A DNA stretch of 64,000 bases. It comes from Tetrahymena elliotti 4EA. Taxonomy: Eukaryota; Ciliophora; Oligohymenophorea; Hymenostomatida; Tetrahymenidae. The stretch lies in NCBI GenBank assembly GCA_000231825.2, contig JH720333.1, forward strand, positions 416,374-480,373. Direction: 5' to 3'. Position numbers and translations under genes: made by a program. This document shows, in pieces, positions 13,050 to 24,579 of this stretch (position 1 is the first letter of the stretch; each line of letters opens with the position of its first letter). The notes beneath the pieces were generated by a model. The model was not told the origin of the DNA and ran no database searches. It saw only the letters and a list, made by a program, of their open reading frames with translations.

Positions 13050-14224
13050 ATGGTATATTTAATAGCAGAATAGCTTTAGTAATTTTATAAATCTTCAAGA
13101 TTTTGGTCAACAACTACTTATTTTATAGGCTTATTATATCTTTTTATCTTGATAGTGCCCTTTTTCTTAGGTTTTGTTATAGATGGTAATCTAAAATTTT
13201 GCATAATTAATCATTTTTAACTCTGATTATTTATCTATCTATCTTTAGATTTTTGGCTGGAACACAAAGTTTATTATGAATAACCATATATCAATTTCTA
13301 AGGAGATCATTTTTTATAATGCTTTACAGATACTGAATTTATATCAACAAGCATTGAAATGTTAGATTATATGGTTGGGGCTACTCAAGATACAAAAAAT
13401 GTATTTTTGTTTAAGGTATTTATCTTTTACTAAGAATTAATCAGATTTAATTTTTAAATATTTTTAACAGGTAACAAGAGTTGATAATGATGCTGATGGA
13501 AGATATGAATACTTTAACATATATACTGAAATATTTACCCAAAGTATTGAAGCAAAGAAGCCATTTGAATGTTCAATTTACTTTTTTACAACCTTTGGAT
13601 TAAGAGTAAATATTTTTTTGATTGAGAATGGTTTATGAATTAAAATATAAATAAATAGGATAAAGTTAATATTCAAATGCAAGCTCCTTTACATATTAGG
13701 TTAAGTAGACCTGCTGATAATCAATAATAAATTCATATTGTGGGAGATATAATATTTGAGTAAAAATAAGCTTTATAGGCCTCGTAAAATATATTAATAT
13801 AATTTAGCCATTCAACAATTATTTTTTAAATAAAAGATAAATAGTAAGAAATAACTATAATTACACCGTGCCTTTATTACCTCCAAATTAAGACTATATG
13901 GGAGTCACTGATTTTTTAAAAGATATCCAAAATAGAAATGAAACAATCAGGGCAAATTATATTTAAACTTATAGTAATGATGTATCAGACCCTTAAAATG
14001 TATTATCAGCTAACATTTTCTTAAGAGTCCCTGTTCTTACACCTATTTTTTATAAACCTACACTCAGAGAAAATTTAAAGTTAGTATTTTAATACTATGT
14101 CTATTTATTTATTCCAATTTACTGGCTAATTAGCTTTATCATAAGTTTCTCTCTTAAAAATAACATCTTTAAGAATAATCTATCTAGCAATTTACCTTAA
14201 AAAGAACAAAACGAGCTCAAATGA
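13050..14224 (+). CDS. TMEM231: TMEM231, ciliary transition-zone (MKS module) membrane protein
   Basis: Five exons: 13050-13185, 13249-13415, 13471-13605, 13659-13783, 13837-14224. They give 316 aa, the same length as I recall for human TMEM231. Two membrane segments sit at the ends: residues about 27-47 (LLYLFILIVPFFLGFVI) and about 280-300 (YYVYLFIPIYWLISFIISF), with a large domain between. Family signatures visible: VYYEQPYINFQ after the first TM (human YEEQP...FQ), VTRVDNDADG before the beta-rich domain, then DFLKDIQNRNETI and FLRVPVLTPIFYKP before the second TM. TMEM231 works with the MKS/B9 complex at the base of cilia as part of the gate that controls membrane protein entry. Its role here is inferred from the family. 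The gene converges on RPF1. Confidence 0.92.
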
Positions 14225-14842
14225 CCTAAGATTTAATATTATTTATTTGCTATTTTTAATATTTACATCTTGTATTAAATAATTAAAAGAATTGTGCATC
14301 AATAATGTTTATTCTTTGAATTTTATTTATATTTTCTTCTTAATGTGAATCAAACAATCAATGTTGAAAAAAATTTTTTTGTTTTTAAAAAATTAAAAAG
14401 AAATCTATTCTTAAAATTCTTTTTAAAATTACCAAAAATAAACTTGAAAAATACATTCATTAATAATAATTTTAGATTATTTAATATTTTATTTATAATT
14501 TTTAAAAATAAAATAATGGCTAATCAACTCTCCTCCTTCTTAAAGAAAATATTTTTCTATACTGAATGAATTATTTTTGGTTTTCTCAATATTATTTTTT
14601 AATTAATAAAAATTAAAAAATTTTATTTCTCATTAATTTTCGTGAAAAAAAGAGAGAAAATTCATGAACATATTTAATGTCCTAATTACATAAAATATTT
14701 AATATTATTAATTAGATTAACAATTATTATATCATAAATGAGACTAAATAAATAATATTACAATAGAAAATTTATATTTTTTTGAAATTAGTTTGGATTA
14801 TTTTGAAGAATCTTTAGAAAAATGAATACAAATATCTTATTT
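14225..14842. other. Convergent intergenic spacer
   Basis: AT-rich sequence between the 3' ends of TMEM231 (+) and RPF1 (-). A plus-strand ORF at 14345-14569 consists almost only of K, N, F, L and I and is judged non-coding. Nothing else is seen. Confidence 0.6.
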
Positions 14843-16169
14843 TCATATAAAAACACGTTTTCTGGATTCATACATTTTATCTTTAGCTTCGAATTCAATA
14901 TCTCCGAAATTATAATCGAATGTTCCTAATTGCATTTTTTTAAGTTTAAGTGTAAATCTAGGGCCAATTTCTTATAATTCTACTTTTTCATCACCTTCTT
15001 TATGATCTTCTCCTATTTGTTAGAACTAGTAACGATGGTGTCTGAAAAATATAAAATCACGCTAGTTGTGGAAGGTTACAACAGTTCTGGCTTTAAAGTC
15101 GGGTTTTTAAGGGAATAAACTTGCAAAAAATCTACCAATTCTTCTACCAAGTTTTGTGTTAAAATTGTTGAGAATAAGTTCGGGATAGTGGTCAGTGGGT
15201 CTACCATGTCCAAATATATCTTCATTAAGCTTTTCGCTTGTAACTTTAAATATGGCAGTTGGGCCCTTTGGAAGGTGAATCATAATGAGTTCAGCTACCT
15301 TTCTTTTATGTTCTCTCCAAATCATAACATCAGTGTAACCTTTTGAGGGGGCCTATTCGCATACTTCCTTAACAGACAAGGAACCACGAGGGTAATAATG
15401 ACAATTAGGGAAGGTTGTTTTAATTTCTTTCATAAAATCAAATAACTCACTATGAGGACGCTAACTAGTGGTCATTAAAACTTTAGGTTCATATTCAGCT
15501 TCAAAGTAACTAGCAAATTCGTCAAATTTTTCATCATTTTACAATTCAGGATCATTTTCATCATCTTCAAAAACGAAGTTTTCATCAAACTATTAATTTT
15601 AGAAAAGTGATTAAAAATAAGTTCTTGATTTAATAATCTCTATCTACTCTCTCAATCATATTTAATAAACAAAAATTTATCTTTTTCAATTCAAAATGGT
15701 TTATTTAATGAGAAAACAAAATGAACCATTTATTATTTCATTGAAAATTTTGAATTTTTTAGGATGAATTTAGCTTTTAAAAGTTTATTTTTTAGTTTTT
15801 TGAGACCAAATTTGTGAGTAGAATTAATCTTCGAGATATTGCTTTAAAAAAATGAAAAATTACTTCTTTTTTATCATCAGTAGTAATAGTCTATAATTTT
15901 TCCTAACCTGTTTATTTGTGTTCTTCAACTCTTTCCTTACGTTCTTTCTTTTTTAATTTCTTCTATTCCTTTTACTTCTTTTATAAGATTTCCATTCTCT
16001 TTTCTTTACATTTAATATCAGTTGGGTTGATGTGTAAATATGATTTCTTGCCACCCTTATTTTTCTTTTTATTCTTTTCTTTAGAAGTAGGTTCGAATCC
16101 TGGCTTAGCTCCTGCCTTAATAGGATTAAGTTTAAGCTTTTGATATGAAGGTTTAGCTGACTTTCCCAT
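14843..16169 (-). CDS. RPF1: Ribosome production factor 1 (Brix-domain nucleolar protein)
   Basis: Two exons, 16169-15864 and 15589-14843, give 350 aa, close to the 349 I recall for human RPF1. The basic N-terminus (MGKSAKPSYQKLK, then KEKNKKKNKGGKK) and a Lys-rich helix precede the intron. The second exon holds the Brix domain: TSQRPHSELFDFMKEI, IHLPKGPTAIFKV, ELILNNFNTKLGRRIGR, FASLFP, VTFHNQRDFIFFRHHRY and GPRFTLKLKKMQLG, all matching RPF1 rather than IMP4, BRX1 or PPAN. RPF1 acts in the nucleolus in maturation of the 60S subunit rRNAs. The 274-nt intron starts GTAATT and ends AATAG. Start chosen at the first ATG with the conserved basic N-terminus. Confidence 0.95.
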
Positions 16170-17367
16170 TTGCTAAAACTAATTTAGTTATTTTGTATTA
16201 TTGATAGATTGTTTGTTACCTAGTTTTTAAAATTCTAGTGAATTTAATTACAATTTTTCTTTAATCTAAAATGCTTCTTAACAAATAAAGATTTTTGTTG
16301 TGGTTGCTAACAAAAATACATATTTATAATTTCAAAGATAAAAATCACTATTAATTTGTATTATTATGAGTATTAATTTATTTATCCTTCTAAAATCAAA
16401 CTTAGTTAGAATTTAATTTTCTTTTGCTTTCCATTCTAAATTTTGTCATTTTGAGCATTCAATTTACTATGTATATTCTACAATAAATTTTTTTCCATAA
16501 AAATAAAATTGTTTCTTCCAAGATATAATTTTAAAATTAAATTAAATCAAACACAGTTAAAAAAACCTCATTTAATAAAAATAAAATCCTAAAATTATGA
16601 AGAAATAATTAACTAAGTATTAAAAAATAGTTTTCTTTAATTTCTAAATAAATTTATCCAAATTATTTTATTAAGACTAGTGAACTCTTTATTTGTAACA
16701 CATCAAAGTTAAATTTATTTATTTCCTAGATTTCTTAAGTGAGCTAAAATAAATGAAGATAATAAAATTCTAGTTTATAATGTAAACTAATAGTTTGTAA
16801 ATAAAATTTGAATAAATAGAAAAATAAATATGAAAGAAACATTAAAATTGATTGTTTTGTGACAAATATTTTTTGGTTAAATAACTGTTATTAAGACTTT
16901 ATTACATTATTCAATTCAACTTAAAATCTTTTATAATATTATTCAACTTATATTAAACTTGACTTTAATGTTTGTTTGTTTGTTTATAAAATTATTTAAT
17001 TAAACTGACATCTTTTATTATATTTTTCAATTAAGCTTAAATGTTTTATGAAAAGCTAGCTAATAAAGATATTAATTATTATTTTCAATATACTGAGGTT
17101 ATTATAATTGCTGAAATTATAATGAAGAATTAAATTTATTTATTTTTTGTTTATTAGTTTAGAATTAATTGGTATTTTTGTATTAGGATCATTGTTTTAT
17201 TTATTGAAATGAAGGTTTTTATTTTTATTTGCTTTTTTAAGTTTTTTCTACATTTTAAAGAGATTTCTCAATAACTTGTTTAAATTTTGTCTTATCATGA
17301 CTGTCTTTTAACTAAGAGATCATATTTTATTGCAGTTTCATTGATCTAGTTATTTTTAACAGGATAT
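16170..17367. other. AT-rich spacer between tandem minus-strand genes
   Basis: Contains the upstream region of RPF1 and the 3' region of the Skp1-like gene. No coding-like frame was seen on either strand in the ciliate code. Confidence 0.6.
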
Positions 17368-17961
17368 TCATTTCTTTTTTCCATTTTAATATTGCTTGAA
17401 TAAGATTTCTAACTCTGATTTCATTCCTTACTATTAACTCTTATATAACTGGTTGAACTAATCTTTACACTCTTACTTTATTTCTTCCGTAAGATCTTCA
17501 TCATCAAGATTCCATTTTTACATAAATTATTACTATTCTTCTTCTGTGGGTCCACAATAAAATATTACTTAGATGCTTGCATTTATTATTTTTTTTAACT
17601 TTGAAAATCCTAAATAAAAGGCTGCCTCTAATAAGGGTGATAATTTTTAAATTCTAAGTTAGGCATTTTCAATGTCATACTCTTTTAAAACTTGATATGA
17701 TTTCTCATCTATGTTTTCTTTTAATTTTGTAGAGACAAAAGGAAATTTGTAATTCATAGATTCAGAATTATAATCATGAGTTTCACAAAATAATTTGATG
17801 AAATCTAAAATTTAAGTAGAAATTTCGCTGACTGGAATATCTTCATCTACTTCTGAATGGCTGATTAAGTCAGACAATATAGCTAAATCTTTTTTAAAAT
17901 AAACCTTTTCTCCCTATTTAGAAATAAGGCATATATTATCCTTTTAATCTAAGTTATCCAT
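17368..17961 (-). CDS. Skp1-like protein (BTB/POZ fold, SCF ubiquitin ligase adaptor family)
   Basis: Single exon, 197 aa, ATG at 17961, TGA at 17370-17368. The N-terminal part (CLISKQGEKVYFKKDLAIL) matches the start of the Skp1 POZ fold, and ISTQILDFIKLFCETH matches its ILxKViewcxxH helix. The C-terminal dimerisation/F-box region is recognisable: LLEAAFYLGFSKLKKI (Skp1 LilAANYLdIkgL) followed by EEEQQQFMQKWNL and DEDLTEEIKQE (Skp1 pEEiRktFnI, pEEEe). The usual AAN is AAF and the final WCE motif is not evident; a basic, Q-rich tail replaces it. In SCF ligases Skp1 bridges cullin and F-box proteins. The divergence could mean altered partners. Confidence 0.85.
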
Positions 17962-18573
17962 GAAGCATAAATTATTAATTAATTAACTACTTTTATTTAA
18001 GTTTGTATCTTCAATCAAAAACTATTTAAATAAATAAAAAATTTGATCATTTTAAAATAGAAGAATTGATTAATTAATAAAATAGCATGCACTATTTTAA
18101 ATTTACATAAATTTATTTTAAAAGATCAAACCTAATAGTATTTTATTATAATTCATTCCTTGATACTTCTACATTTATTCTAAGCCAAAAAAGAAATAGT
18201 TAAACAGAACTCATGAAGCATAATAATTTTTTGTCTCTTCCAAAATTCTTATCATATTTTATCAAATATTTTTATGTTCCATATTATAAATTCTTTTTCT
18301 AGAGAAATCTTTTCCTTCTAAGCATTAAGATTAACTACTGCGATCATTAATAGATAAATAATATGATAATTTAAATAAATAATTAAACCTTTGATATCTA
18401 TTAATTCTAATAAAAAATTTTGAAGATTATGTTTCCTTTTATATCAAGCTTTCCATAGCAAACAAAATATAAAAATTTATAAAAAATAATTTAGAGAATT
18501 TTGAAATATTAAGCATGAATAACACATAAAATATATTAAATTTACAATATAATAAATTTAAACTTCAAAGGTT
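17962..18573. other. AT-rich spacer
   Basis: Lies between two tandem minus-strand genes. No open frame with protein-like composition was seen. Confidence 0.6.
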
Positions 18574-19830
18574 TCATTCATATATAAAATCGCTTTAGTT
18601 GTGATCACCTAAAATCATATTTTTGAATGTCTCTATACTGATTTTATTTTTCAATATTTATTGTTCGTAATGAGGAAAAGTTTCTTCTAAGAAGGGATAT
18701 AAGTAAGAAGGACTTTATGCTTATTACAAATTATCCCATAAGTCATATAAAATTTACTTGCTGTTGAAAGTCATTAAAGGAGAGACTAATTTCTCAAACA
18801 CACAAAAATAAAGCAAGGTATTTCTCAGTTTATCTGTAAAGAATTTCAATAAACAGCCAAATTTATTATGAATTTAGTAAGGTTTTTATTTTGGATTTCC
18901 AGTCTTAATTTAAACATTTTAAATTTTATCTGCTTCATTTGAAATAAACACTTCAATAGAAAAAATATTTCTTGGTATTTCTTGTTTTTACTCTTCAAAC
19001 TTATTTTTTTTCGCTTAAACTTTATTGTTTTTGTCTACAATTCCTAAGGCAGTGCTTTTGAAAGACTTTAAAACAATCTCATAAGAAAAATTTGAGTAGT
19101 TAAATTATTTCCATTACTTATTTTGAACAAATATAACAAATATATCTATATTAGATGGAAGTTAGACTTTTCTAAAAATTCTAAATTGCTGGAGCTGCTC
19201 ATTTGATATTTTATGCTAATAAATTGATTAGAATTATATCTGCAAATAAGGAATGTTAATTAATATGTTAATCATAGAATCTTCTGTGCAATCTTCCACC
19301 ATTTCTAAAATGTAATCAAGGTGACTGAAATTCAAGTATGAGAAACTCGTTTCTGTTTAGCCTGTTATTAAGAAATAATCTCTAATGATTTTTATTTGAG
19401 AATGAATGACTAAACGAGAAATTTTGAAATCAGATTTTTGTCTTATTTCTATAAAATCTTTTACTTCTTTAAGAATTAGCTAATAAAGATCTATACTTTC
19501 CTATCTGTAAGGTTCTTTTAAAACCTAATTAATACCATACCTCCAGTCCCAAATAGTCTTATTTAAAACTTCTATGTAATTAAAAATGCACTTTAAAAGA
19601 GTAAAAGTGATACAATTCATGGTATTCTAATGAGTCACAAAAGAGTAATTGAGGTATTCATCTAAAGCATTTTCCTTTAGAACTAACTCAATAAAAAGTT
19701 TTTATTCCTTTAAAGCCTATGCTTTTTTACCTTCCACAAATATCATTCTCTTTAAACACATATTTCCCTCTTTCTCAGCTAAATTAGAAGCTGTATCTAT
19801 CATTAGCTCTATTTCATCTAATTTATTCAT
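18574..19830 (-). CDS. Uncharacterised 418-residue protein
   Basis: Single exon, 418 aa, open throughout in the ciliate code with TGA at 18576-18574. Composition is that of a folded soluble protein, with mixed hydrophobic and charged residues and little low complexity. The N-terminal third is predicted helical and charged. The middle alternates hydrophobic strands (NIDIFVIFVQNK, SFSYLNFSHLDYILEM). The C-terminal third is aromatic-rich (LLYFCVFEKLVSP, SPSYLYPFLEETFPHYE). I see no signal peptide, TM helix or known catalytic motif, and could not assign a family. It is the third of three tandem minus-strand genes after RPF1 and the Skp1-like gene, at unlinked spacings. Confidence 0.75.
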
Positions 19831-20310
19831 AAAACTATTTTTATTTAACTGATTTGGTATCATAGTTCTACTTAAAAAATTTCTTAAATCTTTTCTTATT
19901 GATTTTTTATAAATTTTTTCCTTTTAAAAGTAAATTTTCAAAAAATATTTGTATAAATTTTAATGAATCTCATTTATATTGATTAAATAGAGCCAAAAAG
20001 GGGTCAGTTAATCTCTTTTAAGGATCTTTGTTGTTAATTAAAATAATTTGAGATTAGAATGAAAAAATAATTAATAATTTCTTTTAATTTAACTAAAATT
20101 TTAACATTTCGATTTAAACGAATTGAGAGAGAATTGTGAAATTTTGAGTTATTTAAATTAAAGAGTAAAAGATAAATTTAAATAGATAAAGATTTGATAA
20201 TTAATAAATTAAATTTCTTTTTTTGATTTTAATTTTTATTTTTTTTAATAAAAAACAAATATCTTTTTAACCAAATAAATTTTCAAGATTTGAATAAAAA
20301 TTAAGTAAAT

Positions 20311-20334
20311 TATATATATATATATATATATATA
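20311..20334. repeat. (TA)12 dinucleotide repeat
   Basis: Twelve uninterrupted TA units directly abut a 16-nt perfect palindrome. Confidence 0.97.
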
Positions 20335-20372
20335 GTACCCTAGGGTACTGCCTTGCGGCTACATACGTATGT
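20334..20372. repeat. Cluster of three consecutive palindromes
   Basis: AGTACCCTAGGGTACT (20334-20349) is a perfect 16-nt palindrome. GCCTTGCGGC (20350-20359) can fold with a GCC/GGC stem. ACATACGTATGT (20361-20372) is a perfect 12-nt palindrome. Together they form a relatively GC-rich island in otherwise AT-only spacer. Function unknown. Confidence 0.8.
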
Positions 20373-21237
20373 TTATAGTTTTTTGTTTATTCAGTTTTTA
20401 TTTTTTATGTGTTTTACTTTTTTCACCTGGTTTTTTGGTGTTTATTTATTTTTTTTTTTTTAAGTAAATTACAATTAAAATGAATAAATGTGGATAATAT
20501 TATTCAAAAATATTTGAAAAGATTCTATTTTGCTTTTCTTTTTAAGATTTAATCTAGAATAGCTTAAAAATAAATAAACATCTACTTATTTAACCTGAAT
20601 TAAAAATTTTTATTCCTGTAATAAGTTGAATAAAATTTTATTTAGTATATTCACTAGTAAAATAAATCAGTGAATACTTTTTTACCAGATGCCAAATATT
20701 TCAGCAATTCTTTTCAGCTAAAATAAAAACATAAAAATTTTAAAAATAGTTGATTTTGTAAAGCTTGGAACAAAATAATGAATGAAGCTCTTAATAAACA
20801 GTTAACTAACAAATTAACAAAAAAAGAAAGAAGCAGATTAATAATCTATTTGAATACATACTATTAGTGTTTTTCTACTTGAATTGCAAAAATATTTGGT
20901 ATTATTATTATATCTTAAATTATTTATGATTTTTAGAATCAATCATTTTTTATCTTTTATTCAGTCAAATTTCATTTATTTTGTAAGTTGATAAACGAAG
21001 GAGAGTCAAGCAAAAAGATAGTTAACAAAGAAAAATATTAAAGATATATACATTAATCAATCAATATATATTAATTTTTATAAACAAGAAAGGCAATAAA
21101 TAAAATTAAATTTTAAGTGTCAACAAGATTAACACTATATAAATAAGAGCTTCAATAATAAATAAGCAGTATTTAGATTTCATTATATTTTAGAATAAGA
21201 ATACAATTTAGCAGATAGTGTTCCAATTAGTAGGGAA

Positions 21238-24200
21238 ATGAGTCAATATATGAACGGGGAAATAGAGTAACAAATAGAGTCAGATTTAAAAAATAGTTTT
21301 AAAGTATAGATAGATGCTAATATTAGTAATTCAACTAATGGTGATACTAGTAAAGTAGAAAATTAAGAGTGCGATTAAGATAGCGAAAAGCAAAAATAAT
21401 TAAGTTAAAGAAAATCTAGTGAAAATGGTAATGGGGAAAGAAAATTAAGTGCAAAATCCAATGCTTCATCTTCTTAAAAGAGTTCAATTAAATAAGATTA
21501 ATCTTTATTGGAATAATAACCTCCCTCATCACATCGCAACAATTAAAACCTTTCAGACAAGCAAGATTCATTTCCTTTATCTGAAAAGCTTTCTGAATAG
21601 AATCCTGAATAGATTCAAAGAGCAAATTAAGAAAACTTGTAAAAATAAGGTTCAAGTTTAAAGGAAAGTTCTCCTTCTTAAAGAGATTAGCAAATAATTG
21701 ATGGAGTAATAATTGAAGACAAATAGGTAGATTTATAAAGGAAATAGAGTAGCCAACAGAATAATTAGCAAATATCAAGTAATGAAATTTAGAATACAAA
21801 TTCATCAGATTTGCCAAAATGTAACACTAATAGCAGCGAATAAGAATTATCTCATTCGTCACCTTAAGCTCCTTTAAATATTTCCTCAACAAGAAAGTTA
21901 TCATCTGAAAGTAGCAAATAACAGTAGGAGTAGCATCCTCATACAAATAATTTATTGAAAACATAAAATAGCTAAGAAAGTTAAGATTAAGAATAAGAAA
22001 AAGTTAAGAAAGCAAAATTACCAAACAATAAAAATGCAAATGAGGATTCAAATTCTCAATCAGCTAAGCGCTCTAATAGTAATGGGGATGTCGCATAAGG
22101 AATATCACTGGAAATATACAAAATGGTTGACAAGATAAGTGAAGATTTGGAAAAATAAAAGGAAACTAATAAGAATCTTTATCAAGAAATGAAAGAATTA
22201 TAGCAAAAGAACTCTCAGCGTTCAGGAGACAAAACTTCTCGCTTATCTAGTCTTGCCAGTATAAATTAATCTCCCAAAAACATTAAAAGTGAAGATATTT
22301 GTAAAAGTAATAAATCTGAATAAGATTAAGTAAACTCGTTTACCTTGAGCAATATCCAGTAATAGTAAAATGAGTAGCACCAGCAACATCCTCATTAAAA
22401 TCAATAAAAATATCAATAGAGTAAATAATCTTCTAGCTAATTACAAACTCACCCTTCAAGCCATAAATTATCTCCAAACAGACAAACATTTCAAAATAAT
22501 AATACTCAGAATTAAGTTGATATTAAGGCATCTATGTAAAATCAAAGTAAATTTAAGTTTAATTTAATTTTTATTATAAAAAGTGAAAATAGATTTCTTT
22601 AATTCAAATTTATTTATTTATTTAATTAATTATTTGCTTTTTTTCCATTTGAAAATTAAAAAAAAATCATACAAATAAGGTTTATTTTTTTGTTAAATTT
22701 TAATTTAATAAAAGCTATTTTTAGAATTCAACAAAAAAATACCCAATAATTCTAATGATTTTTATTTTTAATCTCCCAAGAAGTATTTTTAAGATACTTA
22801 GTTTGATCTATTTAGATTTATATTTTTTAGTTAATTTTAAATGATTAAGTTTTATTATTTTATTTAGATTTTTCTTTACACCCCTCTGGGTAGAAATAAC
22901 CTCAGAATATTTCCACAAGTTAAATGAGTTAATAAAGTCCTTAAATAGGTTTTAATAATAATGCTTAATATTATGCAAGTATGATAGCTCCAAATACTCT
23001 TGTATAGTCTTAAAATTTTGATAATTAAGTGAGAATGGGGCCTTAGCATAATCCCAATTAAAATTCTTAAAATTTTTCTTACAACTTTTACAATGGATAA
23101 AGTTTTGATCAAGAGAGACTCATTGAGAAGTTAATTTTCCTTTAAAAAGAAAATGATTCTCTGAATAAAGAAAATGCAATACTCAGAGAGAAAAATGAAT
23201 ATTACTTGCAAAGATTAAAATAAATAGAAAATGATAGTAGAAATTAGCTTTTAGCATTATCCATCAACAAGAATAATCAAAATAATATTTATAATTTCAG
23301 CAGCGCCAGTAGTAGCAATGGTTCTGCTGTCTAGTTAAATGCAGCTAATGGAAGTTATAGTTAATTTACAACTCCTTTGTCTGACACAAATAAGAAGAAT
23401 ATATCTTCTCCATTGGAGCATCATTACTTCTTAAGCGCTTCTAGAAGTCATAATTAAAATGATAATTCTCTAGGTTTAGGTTCAAATTAATCCTTAGATT
23501 CGAATTTGATTAAAAAAGTAACAATTTCATTAAATATTTTTTATTTTTAAAATTTTTGTCTAAAAAAAACAGTTATGTGAAATATTGTGTGTGGAATCTC
23601 CTGAATAATTAATCCCAGTTGCTAAGAAATATGAGAAATGCATTCAAAGTGTAAAATTAGTTTTTAAAACTAATACAATTATATAAATTATAATTTATAG
23701 ATACCAAGACTAGAAGCATTCATCACTTAAGTTTACACATTAGTTCTACCAGAAAGTGCTTAAATAAAGAAAAATTTAGCTCCAATGAAGGAAATAATTA
23801 GAGAGTTAACAATATGGAAAGAGGAGAGAATAAATATGAAGTAACAATTACAATAGCTAAAATAGTCTCCATAAATTCATCAGAGTTAAAGTTTAAACAA
23901 TATTTATAATTCTGTAAATGGGATATCTCCTAGAGCCCCTTTATCCTAACAATAATAAAGTTCAAATAATTACAGAGAATATATAAATGTAACATGCAAA
24001 CATTTTTAATTAAAAAATAATTTGCTTTTTTAAAATAAATAGTTTTATCAATCCTTTATGCAAATATTTTAAATTGGAGAGAAAGAAAAAGATAACATTT
24101 TATAAAGTCTCTATTTGATTCGCAAGCAAACAGAAGAATACCATAAATTTATTTAAGTAAACAATCAAGCAAACTTAAATTTTCAAAAAAATAAATATTT

Positions 24201-24579
24201 TTTTCTTAAGAAAATAAAAAAGATACTTGAATTAGATCCTTAAATTAGGGACGACTTAGTTTTAAGAATAGCATTTGATAAGTTGTAATAATATCCAGTT
24301 TATAGATAGTTTGCAAAAAGTCTTCAAAAGCATTCAGGAATTTAAGACCTCAATAAGCTACATTATCAACTTGAGAAGTATATTTAATTAAATTTATTAG
24401 AAAAACAGTTTTAATTTTTTAGAATTTAAAAAATACCTATCCTCCTTTATTCATACTCAAATATAATACTTATTTTAAAAAAATAGAATGCTCAACATGA
24501 TATAAAACAAGGGAATATATCCTTAAAATTGATAAAGAATTCTATTTAATTAAGATAAAATTATTTCTTTATAAAATGA
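21238..24579 (+). CDS. Ser/Asn/Gln-rich protein with coiled coil and conserved-looking C-terminus
   Basis: Model: exons 21238-22546, 22868-23517, 23573-23650, 23701-23988, 24043-24156, 24211-24579 (935 aa). The first 550 residues are disordered, rich in S, N, Q, K and E. A coiled coil follows around residues 520-570 (QERLIEKLIFLQKENDSL). The C-terminal 270 residues have folded-protein character: LCEILCVESPEQLIPVAKKY, then RLEAFITQVYTLVLPE, MKEIIRELTIWKEERI, and KKILELDPQIRDDLVLRIA. That helical pattern is reminiscent of centrosome/basal-body coiled-coil proteins such as CEP70, but this is a weak resemblance only. Splice phases match at all five junctions. The last 40 residues are AT-driven, so the true end may differ if a further intron exists near 24377. 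Confidence 0.72.

Larger units (their letters stand above)
19831..21237. other. Divergent spacer with TA repeat and palindrome cluster
   Basis: This 1.4-kb region lies between a minus-strand gene and the next plus-strand gene, so it should hold both promoters. It contains a (TA)12 run and adjacent palindromes, listed separately. The rest is AT-rich with no coding signal. Confidence 0.6.

Noticed and set aside
14345..14569. Plus-strand 74-codon ORF between TMEM231 and RPF1
   Set aside because: Composition is AT-driven, it sits between convergent 3' ends, and no splice context was found.
16087..16103. tRNA T-arm-like GGTTCGAATCC
   Set aside because: It lies antisense inside the first RPF1 exon (codons for PGFEPTS) and no acceptor stem, D-arm or anticodon arm surrounds it.
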